DNA from: Nitrospiria bacterium
GTDB lineage: Bacteria > Nitrospirota > Nitrospiria > DASWJH01
DNA: 57,493 nucleotides
Direction: 5' to 3'
NCBI GenBank assembly: GCA_036397255.1
Contig: DASWJH010000055.1
Span: 1 to 57,493 of the forward strand
A program made the translations under genes and the position numbers. The notes beneath the pieces are model-generated. The model saw only the letters and a list, made by a program, of their open reading frames with translations. It was not told where the DNA came from and made no database searches. Position 1 is the stretch's first letter, and each line of letters opens with the position of its first letter. This document shows, one piece after another, positions 37,169 to 46,011 of the stretch.

Positions 37169-37408
37169 GTGGATCAGGGAAATGGGAAAGGGAATGGGAA
37201 GGTCAGCAGGCGGAAGGGGCAGGGTCGGAGGGATGAATCCCTCAACCGGCGCCAAATAGATCGACGAGTGGGAGCCCGCCTTCATGAGGATCGCCGGGTG
37301 GGACGCCGAAGGAAGATCAATTGCCCGACCTGCGGATTTCCTCTTTCGCAAAAGGATGTTTGCTCCCGTTGTCAGATAAGGGTCATTCGAATTCGGAAGA
37401 GGTCTTGA
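37169..37408 (+). CDS. small basic zinc-ribbon protein
   Basis: 79 residues, GTG start with AAAGGAGG upstream. Very basic and Arg-rich (RRQIDRRVG, DRRVGRRRK), then CPTCGFPLSQKDVCSRC, a CxxC...CxxC zinc ribbon. Probably binds nucleic acid or a protein partner. It starts 57 bp after the thermonuclease stop. No family name is recognised. Confidence 0.6.
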   Translation: MDQGNGKGNGKVSRRKGQGRRDESLNRRQIDRRVGARLHEDRRVGRRRKINCPTCGFPLSQKDVCSRCQIRVIRIRKRS

Positions 37409-37472
37409 AATTTTTGCTCTGGTTGGAGTCACTGATCAGGACCTTTTAAATTATATGGCTCATCGTGGAAGT

Positions 37473-37766
37473 GAGTGGGTAAATTTTGTCATTACCCGCC
37501 TGTCCGGCGGGCACTTGCAGGCAGGGGAAAGCGGAAATCCAGGCCCTTCCCGTCATTCCCGCGAAAGCGGGAATCCAGAAGTTGTTGATTTTTTGAATCC
37601 TGGATTCCTGCCTGCCGGCAGGCGGGCCCGATAAAACCATTCGGGAATGACGAACTGGATTTTGCAGGAACCTCTAATACTTCAAAGGCTTCAACCGCAG
37701 AATGACTTTGACTTGACCCTTGCCCTGTATGGACCTTAAACACTTTTTAACAATTTTTACCCACTC
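37473..37766. repeat. MITE-like element with nested palindromic repeats
   Basis: The ends are imperfect inverted repeats: GAGTGGGTAAATTTTG at 37473-37488 and its counterpart at 37751-37766 (14 of 16 match). Inside are a dispersed-type repeat GTCATTCCCGCGAAAGCGGG (37552-37571), an inverted partner CGGGAATGACG (37643-37653), and GC-rich palindromes with CTGCCTGCCGGCAGGCGGG (about 37609-37627). No transposase frame is inside. The sequence is much richer in GC than its surroundings. CATTCCCGCGAAAGCGGGAATCC repeats are common dispersed elements in several bacterial groups. Boundaries are approximate. Confidence 0.6.
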
Positions 37767-37853
37767 GATTACACGAAGACCCTTATAATATAATGTTATC
37801 AATTAACCCCTATATTTAGTGATACTGGGAATCAGTAAAAAAAGGAGGAAGCG

Positions 37854-38204
37854 GTGAATACACCTGTGTTCAGTGTTGGAGAAAAAATCCACATTATTAC
37901 CCGGCGCTTGTTCCCAAAAGACGTTAACCAGCATTTTGCGGGGGAAATTCAAGCGGTCTCAGCGGATCAGATCCGCGTGGAGGGTCATGTGTTCGTTTAT
38001 AATTCTGGAAAAAATGAATACGAAAAGAGACCCGAAAAACGGATCAGAATCTTTTTCATGTCCGGCGCGGGGCATATTGTAATCATTCTCCCGAAAAGCG
38101 CCAACCTTGAATCACTCCACTATGCGAATAAGAATGGGCGTCTGGTCTTTACGGATGAAAAAGGTTTTTCACTGGATATCAACGAATTCGTGCCCATATC
38201 ATGA
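37854..38204 (+). CDS. protein of unknown function
   Basis: 116 residues, GTG start with AAAGGAGGAAG upstream. Beta-rich with no signal peptide or membrane segment, e.g. 'VGEKIHIITRRLFPKDVNQHFAGEI' then 'VEGHVFVYNSGKNEYEKRPEKRIRIFF'. It looks like a small single-domain cytoplasmic protein. No family is recognised. It stands alone after the repeat element, convergent with the TfoX-like gene. Confidence 0.65.
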   Translation: MNTPVFSVGEKIHIITRRLFPKDVNQHFAGEIQAVSADQIRVEGHVFVYNSGKNEYEKRPEKRIRIFFMSGAGHIVIILPKSANLESLHYANKNGRLVFTDEKGFSLDINEFVPIS

Positions 38205-38232
38205 CCCATTTGAAATACCCGAATCCTTTTTT

Positions 38233-38538
38233 TTACGCCTGAAAGGCTTGTTCAGCCCACAGGGTAAGCTGATCGGAGTCTTCTAAAATATCAGGAGGAA
38301 CTTCAAAGTAGTTTTTCAGAATTTGCTTTGAATTTGGACGAAAAGGTTTCATACCCCATTCCACGTAGTGGGTTCGGTTGGAAGGCCGGGTTTTGAAGTA
38401 GACCCTCCCTTTATAAATAATTCCAAAAAATTTTTTCCCACGATATAGCCCGTACCCCCCAAACATGGGACGGCAATTCAACTGGTTTAAGTGCTGTAAT
38501 TGGTCCAAAATAAAATCTTTAAAAGAATCGCTTTTCAC
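38233..38538 (-). CDS. TfoX/Sxy N-terminal-domain protein
   Basis: 101 residues. The family pattern 'RPMFGGYGLYRGKKFFGIIYKGRVYFKT' and 'MKPFRPNSKQILKNYFEVPPDILED' fits the TfoX N-terminal domain. Standalone proteins of this type are widespread and their role is unclear; full-length TfoX/Sxy regulates competence in gammaproteobacteria. It lies downstream of the beta-barrel gene with a 116-bp gap, so it may be transcribed with it. Confidence 0.85.
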   Translation of the reverse strand: MKSDSFKDFILDQLQHLNQLNCRPMFGGYGLYRGKKFFGIIYKGRVYFKTRPSNRTHYVEWGMKPFRPNSKQILKNYFEVPPDILEDSDQLTLWAEQAFQA

Positions 38539-38654
38539 CTAACAAAAAACCCTACTATTTATCTTTTCTTAATAATAAGAAAGCAAATAAGGGGTTCATT
38601 CCTCATTCGATTATTTGCAAAGACACCCCTTTCCCTCTTAAAAAAAGAAAAATC

Positions 38655-40043
38655 CTAAAAAACATATAAAAGCTCCCAGGAGAAACGGTCATCATTGTTA
38701 AAACCAGAAATGGGGTCTTTGGGGTCCGCATCAATGATATCCGCTCTAACCATCAGTTTGATTCGTTCAAAAAACCGTTCCGAATATTCCACACGCCAAA
38801 TCTGAGACTGTTCTTTTAGATCCAAGGTCACACCCCATAAAATTTCTCCGTCACCCGAATTATTCCGGGACCAGCGGAACCCCATAAAAAGATCATTCTG
38901 GAAAGGCCTAAAGGCAACCGCATCCAAACTTTGCTCGGAATCATATAGGTATTCTCCCAGCATCCCAAGATCGCTGTTACCCAAAACCCCAAAAAAAGTA
39001 TACTCAACCCCCCCCACCAAGGCCGCATGGTCTTCCGGAACCAGATTCTGAGTCACCACTGCTCCATTGGGTAGCAGCCTGGACCGGTCTAATATCCCCG
39101 CCGCACCGGTCTCTTGGAAAAGGGTTTCTCCTTTGATCAACCAATTTCCTAAACTCATTTGAAGGTCAACCCCTGCTTGCTGCATTTCGTAATAAAACAC
39201 TTGGGCATTTTCCTCCCCAGGAGCCAGAAAAATAATGGGAAACTTTTCATACCCGTTAAAATAAGAGAGCCCAACATCGGCAGAACCGAAAGTACGCTCC
39301 CACCGTAAGGCAAACTGCTGGCGAAAACGTTTTGCCGAATGGGTGTAAATGGCATCACCAGATATATTTCGAGTCCCATCAAAAAAATTAAACCGGTTCA
39401 CCTTTCCGGGAATGGGTGCTGGAGTAAAATAGAAAAACTGAAAAAAATCAAACCGGTTTTCACCGATTAAAAACCTGGCGCGAAGGGAAGGTTCCCCCAG
39501 TTTGTCAGGATCAAAAAAATCTCCGATATAGTCCTCTTGATTAAGAATATCGACAATATTGGCAGACTCCACCGTTCCCCAAAAAAAAGTTTGATACCCA
39601 AACCGAAATTCGTAACTCTCTCTTACATATTCAAGATAAATATCATCTGGGGAGAATAAATGATATTCAGGATCGGTTATACCCACCCGGAAGCGAGGCG
39701 CTACGGTCAACTGAAGAGACTCGCTAAAAAATAAGGCCAGGTCCGGTTTGACCTGAACGGAAGAAACAAATTCATCCTGGTCTCCCTTCCCGGGATAAGG
39801 GAAAACAAAAAACTGCACACTGGTTTCTATTTTCAAATCATGGTCGATACCCCAAGCTATTTTTCCCCAAAAAGGAAAAAGGATAAGGACCATTGCCAGA
39901 AAACTGACTTTTAAGAAATGTTGAAAGGATTCGCTAATCGGGTGAGGGAAGCAGGTCACTCTTTTACCGGTCCGAAAAACCATAAGGGGGGAAAATAGCT
40001 CTCTCATGGGACATTCATTTTGAGTAATTCTCAACAGGTTCAA
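38655..40043 (-). CDS. beta-barrel outer-membrane protein (DUF1302-like)
   Basis: 462 residues. The hydrophobic signal segment lies at about residues 44-66 of the longest frame (Met49 or a later Met is a possible start), then the mature part alternates polar and aromatic residues and ends in an aromatic strand 'FSWELLYVF', as in outer-membrane barrels. Such barrel proteins commonly accompany RND pumps together with LolA-like proteins, as here. ATGA overlap with the RND gene (40040-40043) indicates coupling. Confidence 0.7.
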   Translation of the reverse strand: MNLLRITQNECPMRELFSPLMVFRTGKRVTCFPHPISESFQHFLKVSFLAMVLILFPFWGKIAWGIDHDLKIETSVQFFVFPYPGKGDQDEFVSSVQVKPDLALFFSESLQLTVAPRFRVGITDPEYHLFSPDDIYLEYVRESYEFRFGYQTFFWGTVESANIVDILNQEDYIGDFFDPDKLGEPSLRARFLIGENRFDFFQFFYFTPAPIPGKVNRFNFFDGTRNISGDAIYTHSAKRFRQQFALRWERTFGSADVGLSYFNGYEKFPIIFLAPGEENAQVFYYEMQQAGVDLQMSLGNWLIKGETLFQETGAAGILDRSRLLPNGAVVTQNLVPEDHAALVGGVEYTFFGVLGNSDLGMLGEYLYDSEQSLDAVAFRPFQNDLFMGFRWSRNNSGDGEILWGVTLDLKEQSQIWRVEYSERFFERIKLMVRADIIDADPKDPISGFNNDDRFSWELLYVF

Positions 40044-42424
40044 AAATTAGGACGGGCTATTTTAACTTTTTTTTGATCGAATTTCATCAACAGGGCCGGG
40101 AGGAAAAAGAAGTCATAAATTAAGGCCAGGACAATTGAGAAGCTGATCATCGCCCCTAAACTGGAGTTAATCCGGAAACCCGAAAGCATGAACAAACCGA
40201 ATCCGATGGTTAAAATAATCGAGGTGAATAATAAGGCATGGCCCACATCTCCCAAAGCGTGCTGGAACGCCGGGCCGCTTTCCAATCCGTTTTCTTTATT
40301 TCGTTGATAACGAACCAACAGATGAATGGTATCATCCACGATAATTCCCAAAGCAGCGGTGGCCACAATGGATACCGCAAAATCTACATGATCTCCCAGC
40401 ATCCCCCAAACCCCGAATGTCAATACAATGGGTAAACCATTGGGCACGAGGCTCAACAATCCCAAACGAATGGACTTAAATGTAAAAATGCAAACCAGGG
40501 TAATTAATAAAAGTGCCACAAACAAGCTCATGAGCATTCCGCGGATGACCCGGTCGCTTAAAAAAGTAAACATGACCCAAGCCCCAGTCCCCTGTGCTTC
40601 GATCTCCGGATAATGGGTTCCCATCCATGATGCCACATCACTCAAAATCTCTCGGTGCCGCTTGCCCGGTGTTTTTTTCATGGTAGCCGTAACACGGGTG
40701 CTGGAATAGTCCACATTGATCTGGTTGGTCAGGTCCAATCCAAAAGGAAGGGATAAGGTATAAAGCAGTAAATACTGGGCGGACAATTCTTGGGTCTCGG
40801 GTAGCCTGTAAAAAGCGGGATTATCCCCGTGGAGGTTTTTGTTCAATCGTTTCATAATGGGAACAATCGTGTTGACATGGACCACCTCCGGAAAAGTCAT
40901 AAGATATTCCGAAAAGGCTTCAACCTTTGCAAGAAAAGCAGGATCACTGACCCCATTGGGCTGACCGCTTTCAATAGAATAATCGGTATAGGAAACCCCG
41001 GTGAGGTTTGCATCTACAAATTCCGCCGTTTCCCGATACCAGGTCCCCTTCTTGAAATAATTGATGGGGTTGTTGTCCAATTCTAATCTAAAAATAAATA
41101 AACTTCCTACCACAGCCACCCCTAGGAAAAAAAAATAAAAGAATTGATAACGCCGGGTCACCAAGTCCCCCAACCAGTCTGTCCATTCTCTAGGAGTAAC
41201 TTCCCCTCCCTCTGTATTATGGGATTTTTTCAAGGGTTTTATGCCACAAGGACAAATGGTCAACAAAGCGGGCAGGAGGGTGACGGAAATCACAAATGTA
41301 AAGAGGACCCCACTTCCTACCAAAATGCCCAGATGTCGCACGGGGGGAACCTCATTCAGAACCATGGAAAGAAACCCGATGGCGGTGGTTAAAGCAGTTA
41401 AAAAAATTGGGAAAAAGTTTTTTTGCAAGGCCCCCTGAACCGCTTCTTCCTGGGTAAGACCGTTCCTCCTTAGCCGTGCATAACTCACCACAACGTGAAT
41501 CGAGTAAGCAATTGCCACGGATAATAAAATTTGGGGGAAGGCAGCAGAAACCGGGGTCAATAAAATTCCGAAATGCCCGGAAATTGCCGCGGTAAAGATG
41601 ATGGATAAAAAGACAATAAGGAGGGGAAACACCACCCCGGCGGTTGATCTCACCAGAACGATTAGCCCAATAATCACAAGGCCCAGCATGATCGGCATCA
41701 TTTTCTTCATTTCAGCTTCAGGGGTCCTTGAAAAAGCCGTATTGGTGGCCACCACGCCATTGAGGCGATAATCAATTTCCGGGTGTTTTTCTCTTTCCAG
41801 ATATACCAACTCCTCTACCAGGGAGTAAATGACGCTGGCGATATTAGGATTCTCCTCAAGAGGAGGGAAAAGCACCCTGGCATTAATTTGAGTCACCCGC
41901 CCATCATGGGATAAAAGGAACCCCTTCAGAAGGGGTTCTTCAAGGGCAATGGCCTCTTTAATTTTCAGGTCCCCCTTCGAAAGGGGAAGTTGGGGAACCA
42001 AATCATCGACCTTTAGTTCATCTTCAAAAACCTCTGTATGCTGAAAATTGGTTATGGAATCCACACGGGTAACATAGTTGGTTTTCCATAAACCAGCCGT
42101 GAGATCTTGAACCGTCTCAAGAACTTCGTTGGAAAAAACAGGCTTTTGAGGATGATGGATGACGACCGTTATGTTGTCATCCTTGGTATAAATGGCTTGA
42201 AAATCATCAAACGCATTGAGTTGAGGGTTATCCTTACTAAAAAAGACCCGGTAACTGGAATTAAACCCTGCTTTGGGTAACCCAGTTAGAATCACCCCTA
42301 GGGAAAGGAGAATGGGAAGGGCCACCATCCACCAGCGGTATTGAACCACCAGCCTTCCTAACCGTTCAGGAAAAGCCTGTCCGTTGTTGGTTGAATTATT
42401 CAGTTTCATTCTACCCTTCTTCAT
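40040..42424 (-). CDS. RND-family (MmpL/HAE3-like) exporter
   Basis: 794 residues with 12 predicted membrane helices in two halves, each following a first helix and a periplasmic loop, as in RND/MMPL proteins. Two SSD-like blocks are present (e.g. 'MPIMLGLVIIGLIVLVRSTAGVVFPLL' and 'VATAALGIIVDDTIHLLVRY', the latter with the Asp-Asp in helix 4/10 position). Probably exports lipids or hydrophobic compounds. Operon: TetR-SDR-LolA-like-RND-barrel. Confidence 0.88.
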   Translation of the reverse strand: MKKGRMKLNNSTNNGQAFPERLGRLVVQYRWWMVALPILLSLGVILTGLPKAGFNSSYRVFFSKDNPQLNAFDDFQAIYTKDDNITVVIHHPQKPVFSNEVLETVQDLTAGLWKTNYVTRVDSITNFQHTEVFEDELKVDDLVPQLPLSKGDLKIKEAIALEEPLLKGFLLSHDGRVTQINARVLFPPLEENPNIASVIYSLVEELVYLEREKHPEIDYRLNGVVATNTAFSRTPEAEMKKMMPIMLGLVIIGLIVLVRSTAGVVFPLLIVFLSIIFTAAISGHFGILLTPVSAAFPQILLSVAIAYSIHVVVSYARLRRNGLTQEEAVQGALQKNFFPIFLTALTTAIGFLSMVLNEVPPVRHLGILVGSGVLFTFVISVTLLPALLTICPCGIKPLKKSHNTEGGEVTPREWTDWLGDLVTRRYQFFYFFFLGVAVVGSLFIFRLELDNNPINYFKKGTWYRETAEFVDANLTGVSYTDYSIESGQPNGVSDPAFLAKVEAFSEYLMTFPEVVHVNTIVPIMKRLNKNLHGDNPAFYRLPETQELSAQYLLLYTLSLPFGLDLTNQINVDYSSTRVTATMKKTPGKRHREILSDVASWMGTHYPEIEAQGTGAWVMFTFLSDRVIRGMLMSLFVALLLITLVCIFTFKSIRLGLLSLVPNGLPIVLTFGVWGMLGDHVDFAVSIVATAALGIIVDDTIHLLVRYQRNKENGLESGPAFQHALGDVGHALLFTSIILTIGFGLFMLSGFRINSSLGAMISFSIVLALIYDFFFLPALLMKFDQKKVKIARPNF

Positions 42425-42488
42425 AAGGGCACAGAAATTTTCCCCGTGATCCGTTGGGTTTTTATTTCTTTGGGTGGTCTGTGTTTGC

Positions 42489-43343
42489 CTATCGCTGCCG
42501 CTCTAATGACCGCTTGGTAAAAAATGATTCTTTGAGACCTTGTCTAAATCTCCATTCTTCAAATTTTAAAACGGTCTTTTTTTGGGTCTGGAGGTTTTCC
42601 ATAATGATTTCATTGGGCCTCCAAAATTTTTCCAAATATTGTCTGATCTTATTGTAATATTGAATCTTGAGAGGTGATCCCTTTCGGTCAAAAAATTCTT
42701 GTTTGACGGTTTGAAAGTTGGATTGGTTGACCCAGGTAACGATTTTGGTATAACCGGAATTGGGATCCTTCGGGTACCGCTCCACCACCCAAACCGATTG
42801 ATCTTGGTAGATATCCTCGCGAAGATATTTGTAATTATATTTCTCTGGTTCATTGGAAGATAAGTCCTCATAACTAAACTCAGAACCCACGAAACTTCCG
42901 CTTTTATTTTTCGAGGCAATTCGCTTGACCCGTTTCAGGGCGGGAAGATACAGCCATTGGTCGTCTTCCCCTTGAATATGCTCAAAAGTTAATAAACCTG
43001 TTCCCTTAATATCCAGGGGATGCTGGAAAGTCATTAGTGTTTTATCCCCATCCTTCTTCATTTCAAAGGTCAACCGGTCCATCCTGCGCTGGCTTTGTTC
43101 TCCGGCTGCATTGATCAGTGTCATGTCCATGCTGATTTCATCATCGCCAAATCCTTCATCCATCTCCTCCTGAGTCACAAAAATGTATCTTCCCATTTCC
43201 TCAGGAGTTTTACCTGAAGAAAGGGCTGCGGATCCTATGGGTGGTTGGATCAACAGAATCGTCCACCCCATCAAAATGGTGATCAGTAAGAACGCTCTGA
43301 ACCGTCGGTTCTTTTGCAAAAGGCTCATCTTATATTTCTCCAT
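42489..43343 (-). CDS. outer-membrane lipoprotein-sorting (LolA-like) protein
   Basis: 284 residues. Signal peptide (about 15-40), then a LolA-like beta domain: 'MSMDMTLINAAGEQSQRRMDRLTFEMKKDGDKTLMTFQHPLDIKGTGLLTFEHI' style, and 'RVKRIASKNKSGSFVGSEFSYEDL', typical of the COG2834-type family that pairs with RND exporters. Would carry or accept hydrophobic cargo in the periplasm for the downstream pump. 41 bp from the SDR gene. Confidence 0.82.
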   Translation of the reverse strand: MEKYKMSLLQKNRRFRAFLLITILMGWTILLIQPPIGSAALSSGKTPEEMGRYIFVTQEEMDEGFGDDEISMDMTLINAAGEQSQRRMDRLTFEMKKDGDKTLMTFQHPLDIKGTGLLTFEHIQGEDDQWLYLPALKRVKRIASKNKSGSFVGSEFSYEDLSSNEPEKYNYKYLREDIYQDQSVWVVERYPKDPNSGYTKIVTWVNQSNFQTVKQEFFDRKGSPLKIQYYNKIRQYLEKFWRPNEIIMENLQTQKKTVLKFEEWRFRQGLKESFFTKRSLERQR

Positions 43344-43384
43344 TGGATTCCTCTTTTGTCCTCTCTTGGAAAAGGTAATTTAAA

Positions 43385-44143
43385 TTACTGTGCCGCCATT
43401 CCCCCATCAACGGACAGAATACTCCCGGTGGTCCAAACGGATTCATCCGATGCAAAATAAACCGCGGCGTGCCCGATTTCCTCAGGATTTCCCATCCGGC
43501 CAATGGGATGCATCGATTCAAAACCGGCTTTCACCTGAGGATCGCTCATCATGGGCGCCACCCCCGGGGTATCCACCCCACCGGGACAGATACAATTGCA
43601 CCGGATTTTATTTTTCGCATATTCTATGGCCACACTTTTGGTCAATATAATCACTCCCGATTTTGCGGCCCCATAGGCATGGGCGGGAAACCCCGGCGCG
43701 GCTTTCAGACCCAAAACCGTGGATATATTGATAATCGAACCACCCCCCTGTTTCAGCATATGGGGAATCACCGCCCGCTTGAAACGAAAAGTCCCGGTTA
43801 AAAAAATATCCAGGGTTTCATTCCAGACCTGATCGGAGGTTTCATGGAGAGGTCCTCCATGAAATAAATTACCTGCGTTATTGACTAAAATATCGATTTT
43901 TCCGAAGGCAGTAAGCGTTGACGTTACGGCCTGTTGGACATCCTGCTCCTCCGTCACACTTCCCGAAGCGGCCAGTGCTTTTCCCCCGCTATTGGAAATG
44001 TCTTTGACCACTTTTTCCAGCACATCTTTTCGCCGCCCGGTGATGGTAACCTTCGCTCCCTCCCTTGCAAATAACCTTGCAATCCCTTCGCCGATACCGG
44101 TTCCTCCACCGGTAATTATGGCAACCTTATCTTTTAATCTCAT
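43385..44143 (-). CDS. short-chain dehydrogenase/reductase
   Basis: 252 residues. NAD(P) motif TGGGTGIG (about 11-18), NNAG, Ser and catalytic Tyr/Lys in YGAAK, and a C-terminal 'TGSILSVDGG'. Classical SDR of the 3-oxoacyl-ACP reductase/glucose-dehydrogenase-like group. The substrate is unknown. In the operon with the LolA-like and RND proteins it may modify the exported lipid or fatty substrate. Confidence 0.88.
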   Translation of the reverse strand: MRLKDKVAIITGGGTGIGEGIARLFAREGAKVTITGRRKDVLEKVVKDISNSGGKALAASGSVTEEQDVQQAVTSTLTAFGKIDILVNNAGNLFHGGPLHETSDQVWNETLDIFLTGTFRFKRAVIPHMLKQGGGSIINISTVLGLKAAPGFPAHAYGAAKSGVIILTKSVAIEYAKNKIRCNCICPGGVDTPGVAPMMSDPQVKAGFESMHPIGRMGNPEEIGHAAVYFASDESVWTTGSILSVDGGMAAQ

Positions 44144-44212
44144 GGAAAGCCCTCCTCTTGATCAATAAACCCTTTATTGGGAAATGATGGAAATAGTTCT
44201 TCAATCGAAATT

Positions 44213-44818
44213 TTACCTTTTAAATAAAACTTTAAGATATTGTTTGAAATGTTTGACGTTCTTTTCAACTATAAAAGAATCTTGGGTTGCCTTTCCCAAA
44301 ATAAATGATCCCTCAAGAATGGCGATAAAATGCTCGGCCAATTCCTTATTATTGAATTTCTTTTTGGGGAAATATTTTTCCTTGGTTTCATCAAGATCTT
44401 TTTTAAGTGTCTCCGTCCATTGATGGAAATATTGGGAACATAACTTCCGGATTTGAGGATGAGTGCTGGAAAGTTCCTGAGAAAAGGTTCCCAAAAGACA
44501 ATTATTTTGAAAGTTGGGATCCTTTGATAGCTCAATCACAAAATCCAGATAGCCATACACTCTTTGAAGGGGATCCTTCTTCTTGCAAAAGGGGGCCTGC
44601 TGGATTTTCTGTTGCATAAAGGCGACATACCGGTCCAGCACGGATTTTCCCAGATGCTCTTTATTTTCAAAGTAATGGAAGAAACTACCCTTGGTCAAAC
44701 CCGCTGAATTACAGATCTCTTCCAAGGAGGTCGCAGGAAACCCCTTGGTCAGCATTAAGTGGGTAGCTGCTTCCAATAGTTTTTCTTTAGCAGGAGAATG
44801 TTCTTGTGCGGTTCTCAT
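44213..44818 (-). CDS. TetR/AcrR-family repressor
   Basis: 201 residues. N-terminal helix-turn-helix 'ATHLMLTKGFPATSLEEICNSAGLTKGSFFHYFENKEHLGKSVLD' is a clear TetR DNA-binding domain. The C-terminal ligand domain is divergent. Transcribed first in the SDR-LolA-RND-barrel run, with an operator palindrome immediately before its start, so it probably represses its own operon until a ligand is bound. Confidence 0.92.
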   Translation of the reverse strand: MRTAQEHSPAKEKLLEAATHLMLTKGFPATSLEEICNSAGLTKGSFFHYFENKEHLGKSVLDRYVAFMQQKIQQAPFCKKKDPLQRVYGYLDFVIELSKDPNFQNNCLLGTFSQELSSTHPQIRKLCSQYFHQWTETLKKDLDETKEKYFPKKKFNNKELAEHFIAILEGSFILGKATQDSFIVEKNVKHFKQYLKVLFKR

Positions 44819-44826
44819 GGGTTAAC

Positions 44827-44844
44827 ATACCTACCGGTTGGTAT
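44827..44844. promoter_or_regulatory. TetR-type operator palindrome
   Basis: ATACCTACCGGTTGGTAT at 44827-44844 is an 18-bp near-perfect palindrome (only one mirrored pair mismatched). This ATACC-N8-GGTAT-type site is typical for TetR/AcrR proteins. It lies 8 bp upstream of the TetR start codon, which suggests autorepression. Confidence 0.75.
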
Positions 44845-45085
44845 AAAAATAACAAGACACCGATTTGAAGTCAAGCTAAAAAAATAAATGATTCCAATAG
44901 GGTCCTTTTCCTCGCTTAGCGCACAAATGATTTGAATAAAATCCTGAAGGTTAACAGATACAGATATGGACGGGGTTTTGGCAGGAGTCTGGTGGATAAA
45001 GATGCGAAAATGTTCCCGGATGGACCACGGGAGGTGGCATAAAAAAAACCAGGCTTCCCAGGCTTTTTTCCAAACGGTGGAGTTG

Positions 45086-45115
45086 GTGATTGCTAACTTA
45101 ACTGTTTGCAATCAC
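45086..45115. terminator. hairpin between TetR operator and YciI gene
   Basis: GTGATTGC (45086-45093) and GCAATCAC (45108-45115) form an 8-bp stem with a 14-base loop. TTTTTT follows a few bases on the right of the plus strand. It lies downstream of the minus-strand YciI gene and upstream of the TetR promoter region. It could end transcription on either strand. The rest of 44845-45170 shows no supported gene. Confidence 0.4.
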
Positions 45116-45170
45116 TCACAGTTTTTTCTTGGTTAACTACAAAATACTACATTGAAGTAAAAAGGTAGTC

Positions 45171-45485
45171 TTATTTCATCTCCATCATTTGTGAGACACG
45201 TACTGTTCCACCATTTTCTAAAAACGGATCGGATTTTGCGATTTCACTGGCAGCCTCAATGCTTCCTGCTTTAACAACTGCAAATCCTTTCATCGGATTT
45301 GGATCATTATCATCTTCAACACCACTTGATGTTACAATTTTTGAAACCGGTAATGGTGTTCCTGGATTAACTATAGTTTCACCAAGACCTTTTACCCAAG
45401 CCTTCCATTTTTCCATTTGGGCCATTCCCTCTTCTTTTGAGCTTGGCTGTTTTCCTCCGTAATAAGCAATCATAAAATTTGCCAT
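45171..45485 (-). CDS. YciI-related (DGPF-type) protein
   Basis: 104 residues with GGAGGAA upstream of the ATG. 'MANFMIAYYGGKQPSSKEEGMAQMEKWKAWVKGLG' and 'NPMKGFAVVKAGSIEAASEIAKSDPFLENGGTVRVSQMMEM' match the ferredoxin-like YCII/DGPF family. Function unknown for most members, some degrade or bind small aromatic compounds. Standalone. Confidence 0.82.
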   Translation of the reverse strand: MANFMIAYYGGKQPSSKEEGMAQMEKWKAWVKGLGETIVNPGTPLPVSKIVTSSGVEDDNDPNPMKGFAVVKAGSIEAASEIAKSDPFLENGGTVRVSQMMEMK

Positions 45486-45590
45486 TTATTCCTCCAATAG
45501 ATTTGAAAGGTGAATTTCAATTAGTTTATATGAAAAAAATAGACCCAGGGCATATTAACATAAAAAAAGTCCGATGAACCACCCATAAAA

Positions 45591-45612
45591 AAAGCCCGGT
45601 TTCCCGGGCTTT
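45591..45612 (-). terminator. tmRNA terminator
   Basis: AAAGCCCGG (45591-45599) and CCGGGCTTT (45604-45612) form a perfect 9-bp stem with a 4-base loop, and the minus strand continues into a run of U. It begins seven bases past the tmRNA 3' end (45619). Confidence 0.85.
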
Positions 45613-45618
45613 TTAAAC

Positions 45619-45968
45619 TGGTGGAGGCGGCGGGAATTGAACCCGCGTCCGAAAACCCTCCGCTTTAGGCTTCTACATGCTTAGCCTTTGTTTTAAATTC
45701 GCAATGGCCCCCGCCCAAAAGCAGGCATAAAGCCAAGGCTAGCTTGTTGATCTCGGTGTTTACCCCAAGCGTGAAAACACCTAGCCTGTTTTGTTGACAT
45801 TCAACCCACAGTACAGGCAACTGCAGATTAAATGTTAGCCGCGATTAGGCAGCTAAGGCTAACTCAGGTTGTGAGTTTGCATTTAGATTTTTCCATTTGT
45901 TTAACGAGCCAATGGAACCTCGGCATGCCACCTAAGCTTCTTGATCTCCGTCGAAGCCGATCGCCCCC
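45619..45968 (-). ncRNA. ssrA: transfer-messenger RNA (tmRNA)
   Basis: 350 bases. The 5' GGGGGCGATCGGCTTCGACGG and the 3' GGTTCAATTCCCGCCGCCTCCACCA (split over 45619-45660) form the tRNA-Ala-like acceptor with encoded CCA. The tag reading frame lies at 45844-45879 and codes ANSQPELALAA then TAA. It rescues stalled ribosomes with SmpB. A promoter and a terminator are visible on either side. The neighbours recR, ybaB, dnaX and SRP RNA are transcribed in the same direction. Confidence 0.97.
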
Positions 45969-45976
45969 TACGCACT

Positions 45977-46006
45977 ATAATAACATATCACCTGAATGGG
46001 AGACAA
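45977..46006 (-). promoter_or_regulatory. tmRNA promoter
   Basis: On the minus strand TTGTCT (46001-46006) and TATTAT (45977-45982) have an 18-bp spacer. The -10 box ends about 8 bases before the tmRNA 5' end at 45968, as expected for a stable-RNA promoter. Confidence 0.65.
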
Positions 46007-46011
46007 GGGAT

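Noticed and set aside
37446-37743. Two minus-strand frames (64 and 83 residues) in the repeat element
   Set aside because: Their composition follows the palindromic repeats, and both would be disrupted by natural repeat variation; not treated as genes.
44815-45111. 98-residue minus-strand frame between TetR and the YciI-like gene
   Set aside because: It covers the TetR operator and a hairpin and has no ribosome site or family resemblance.
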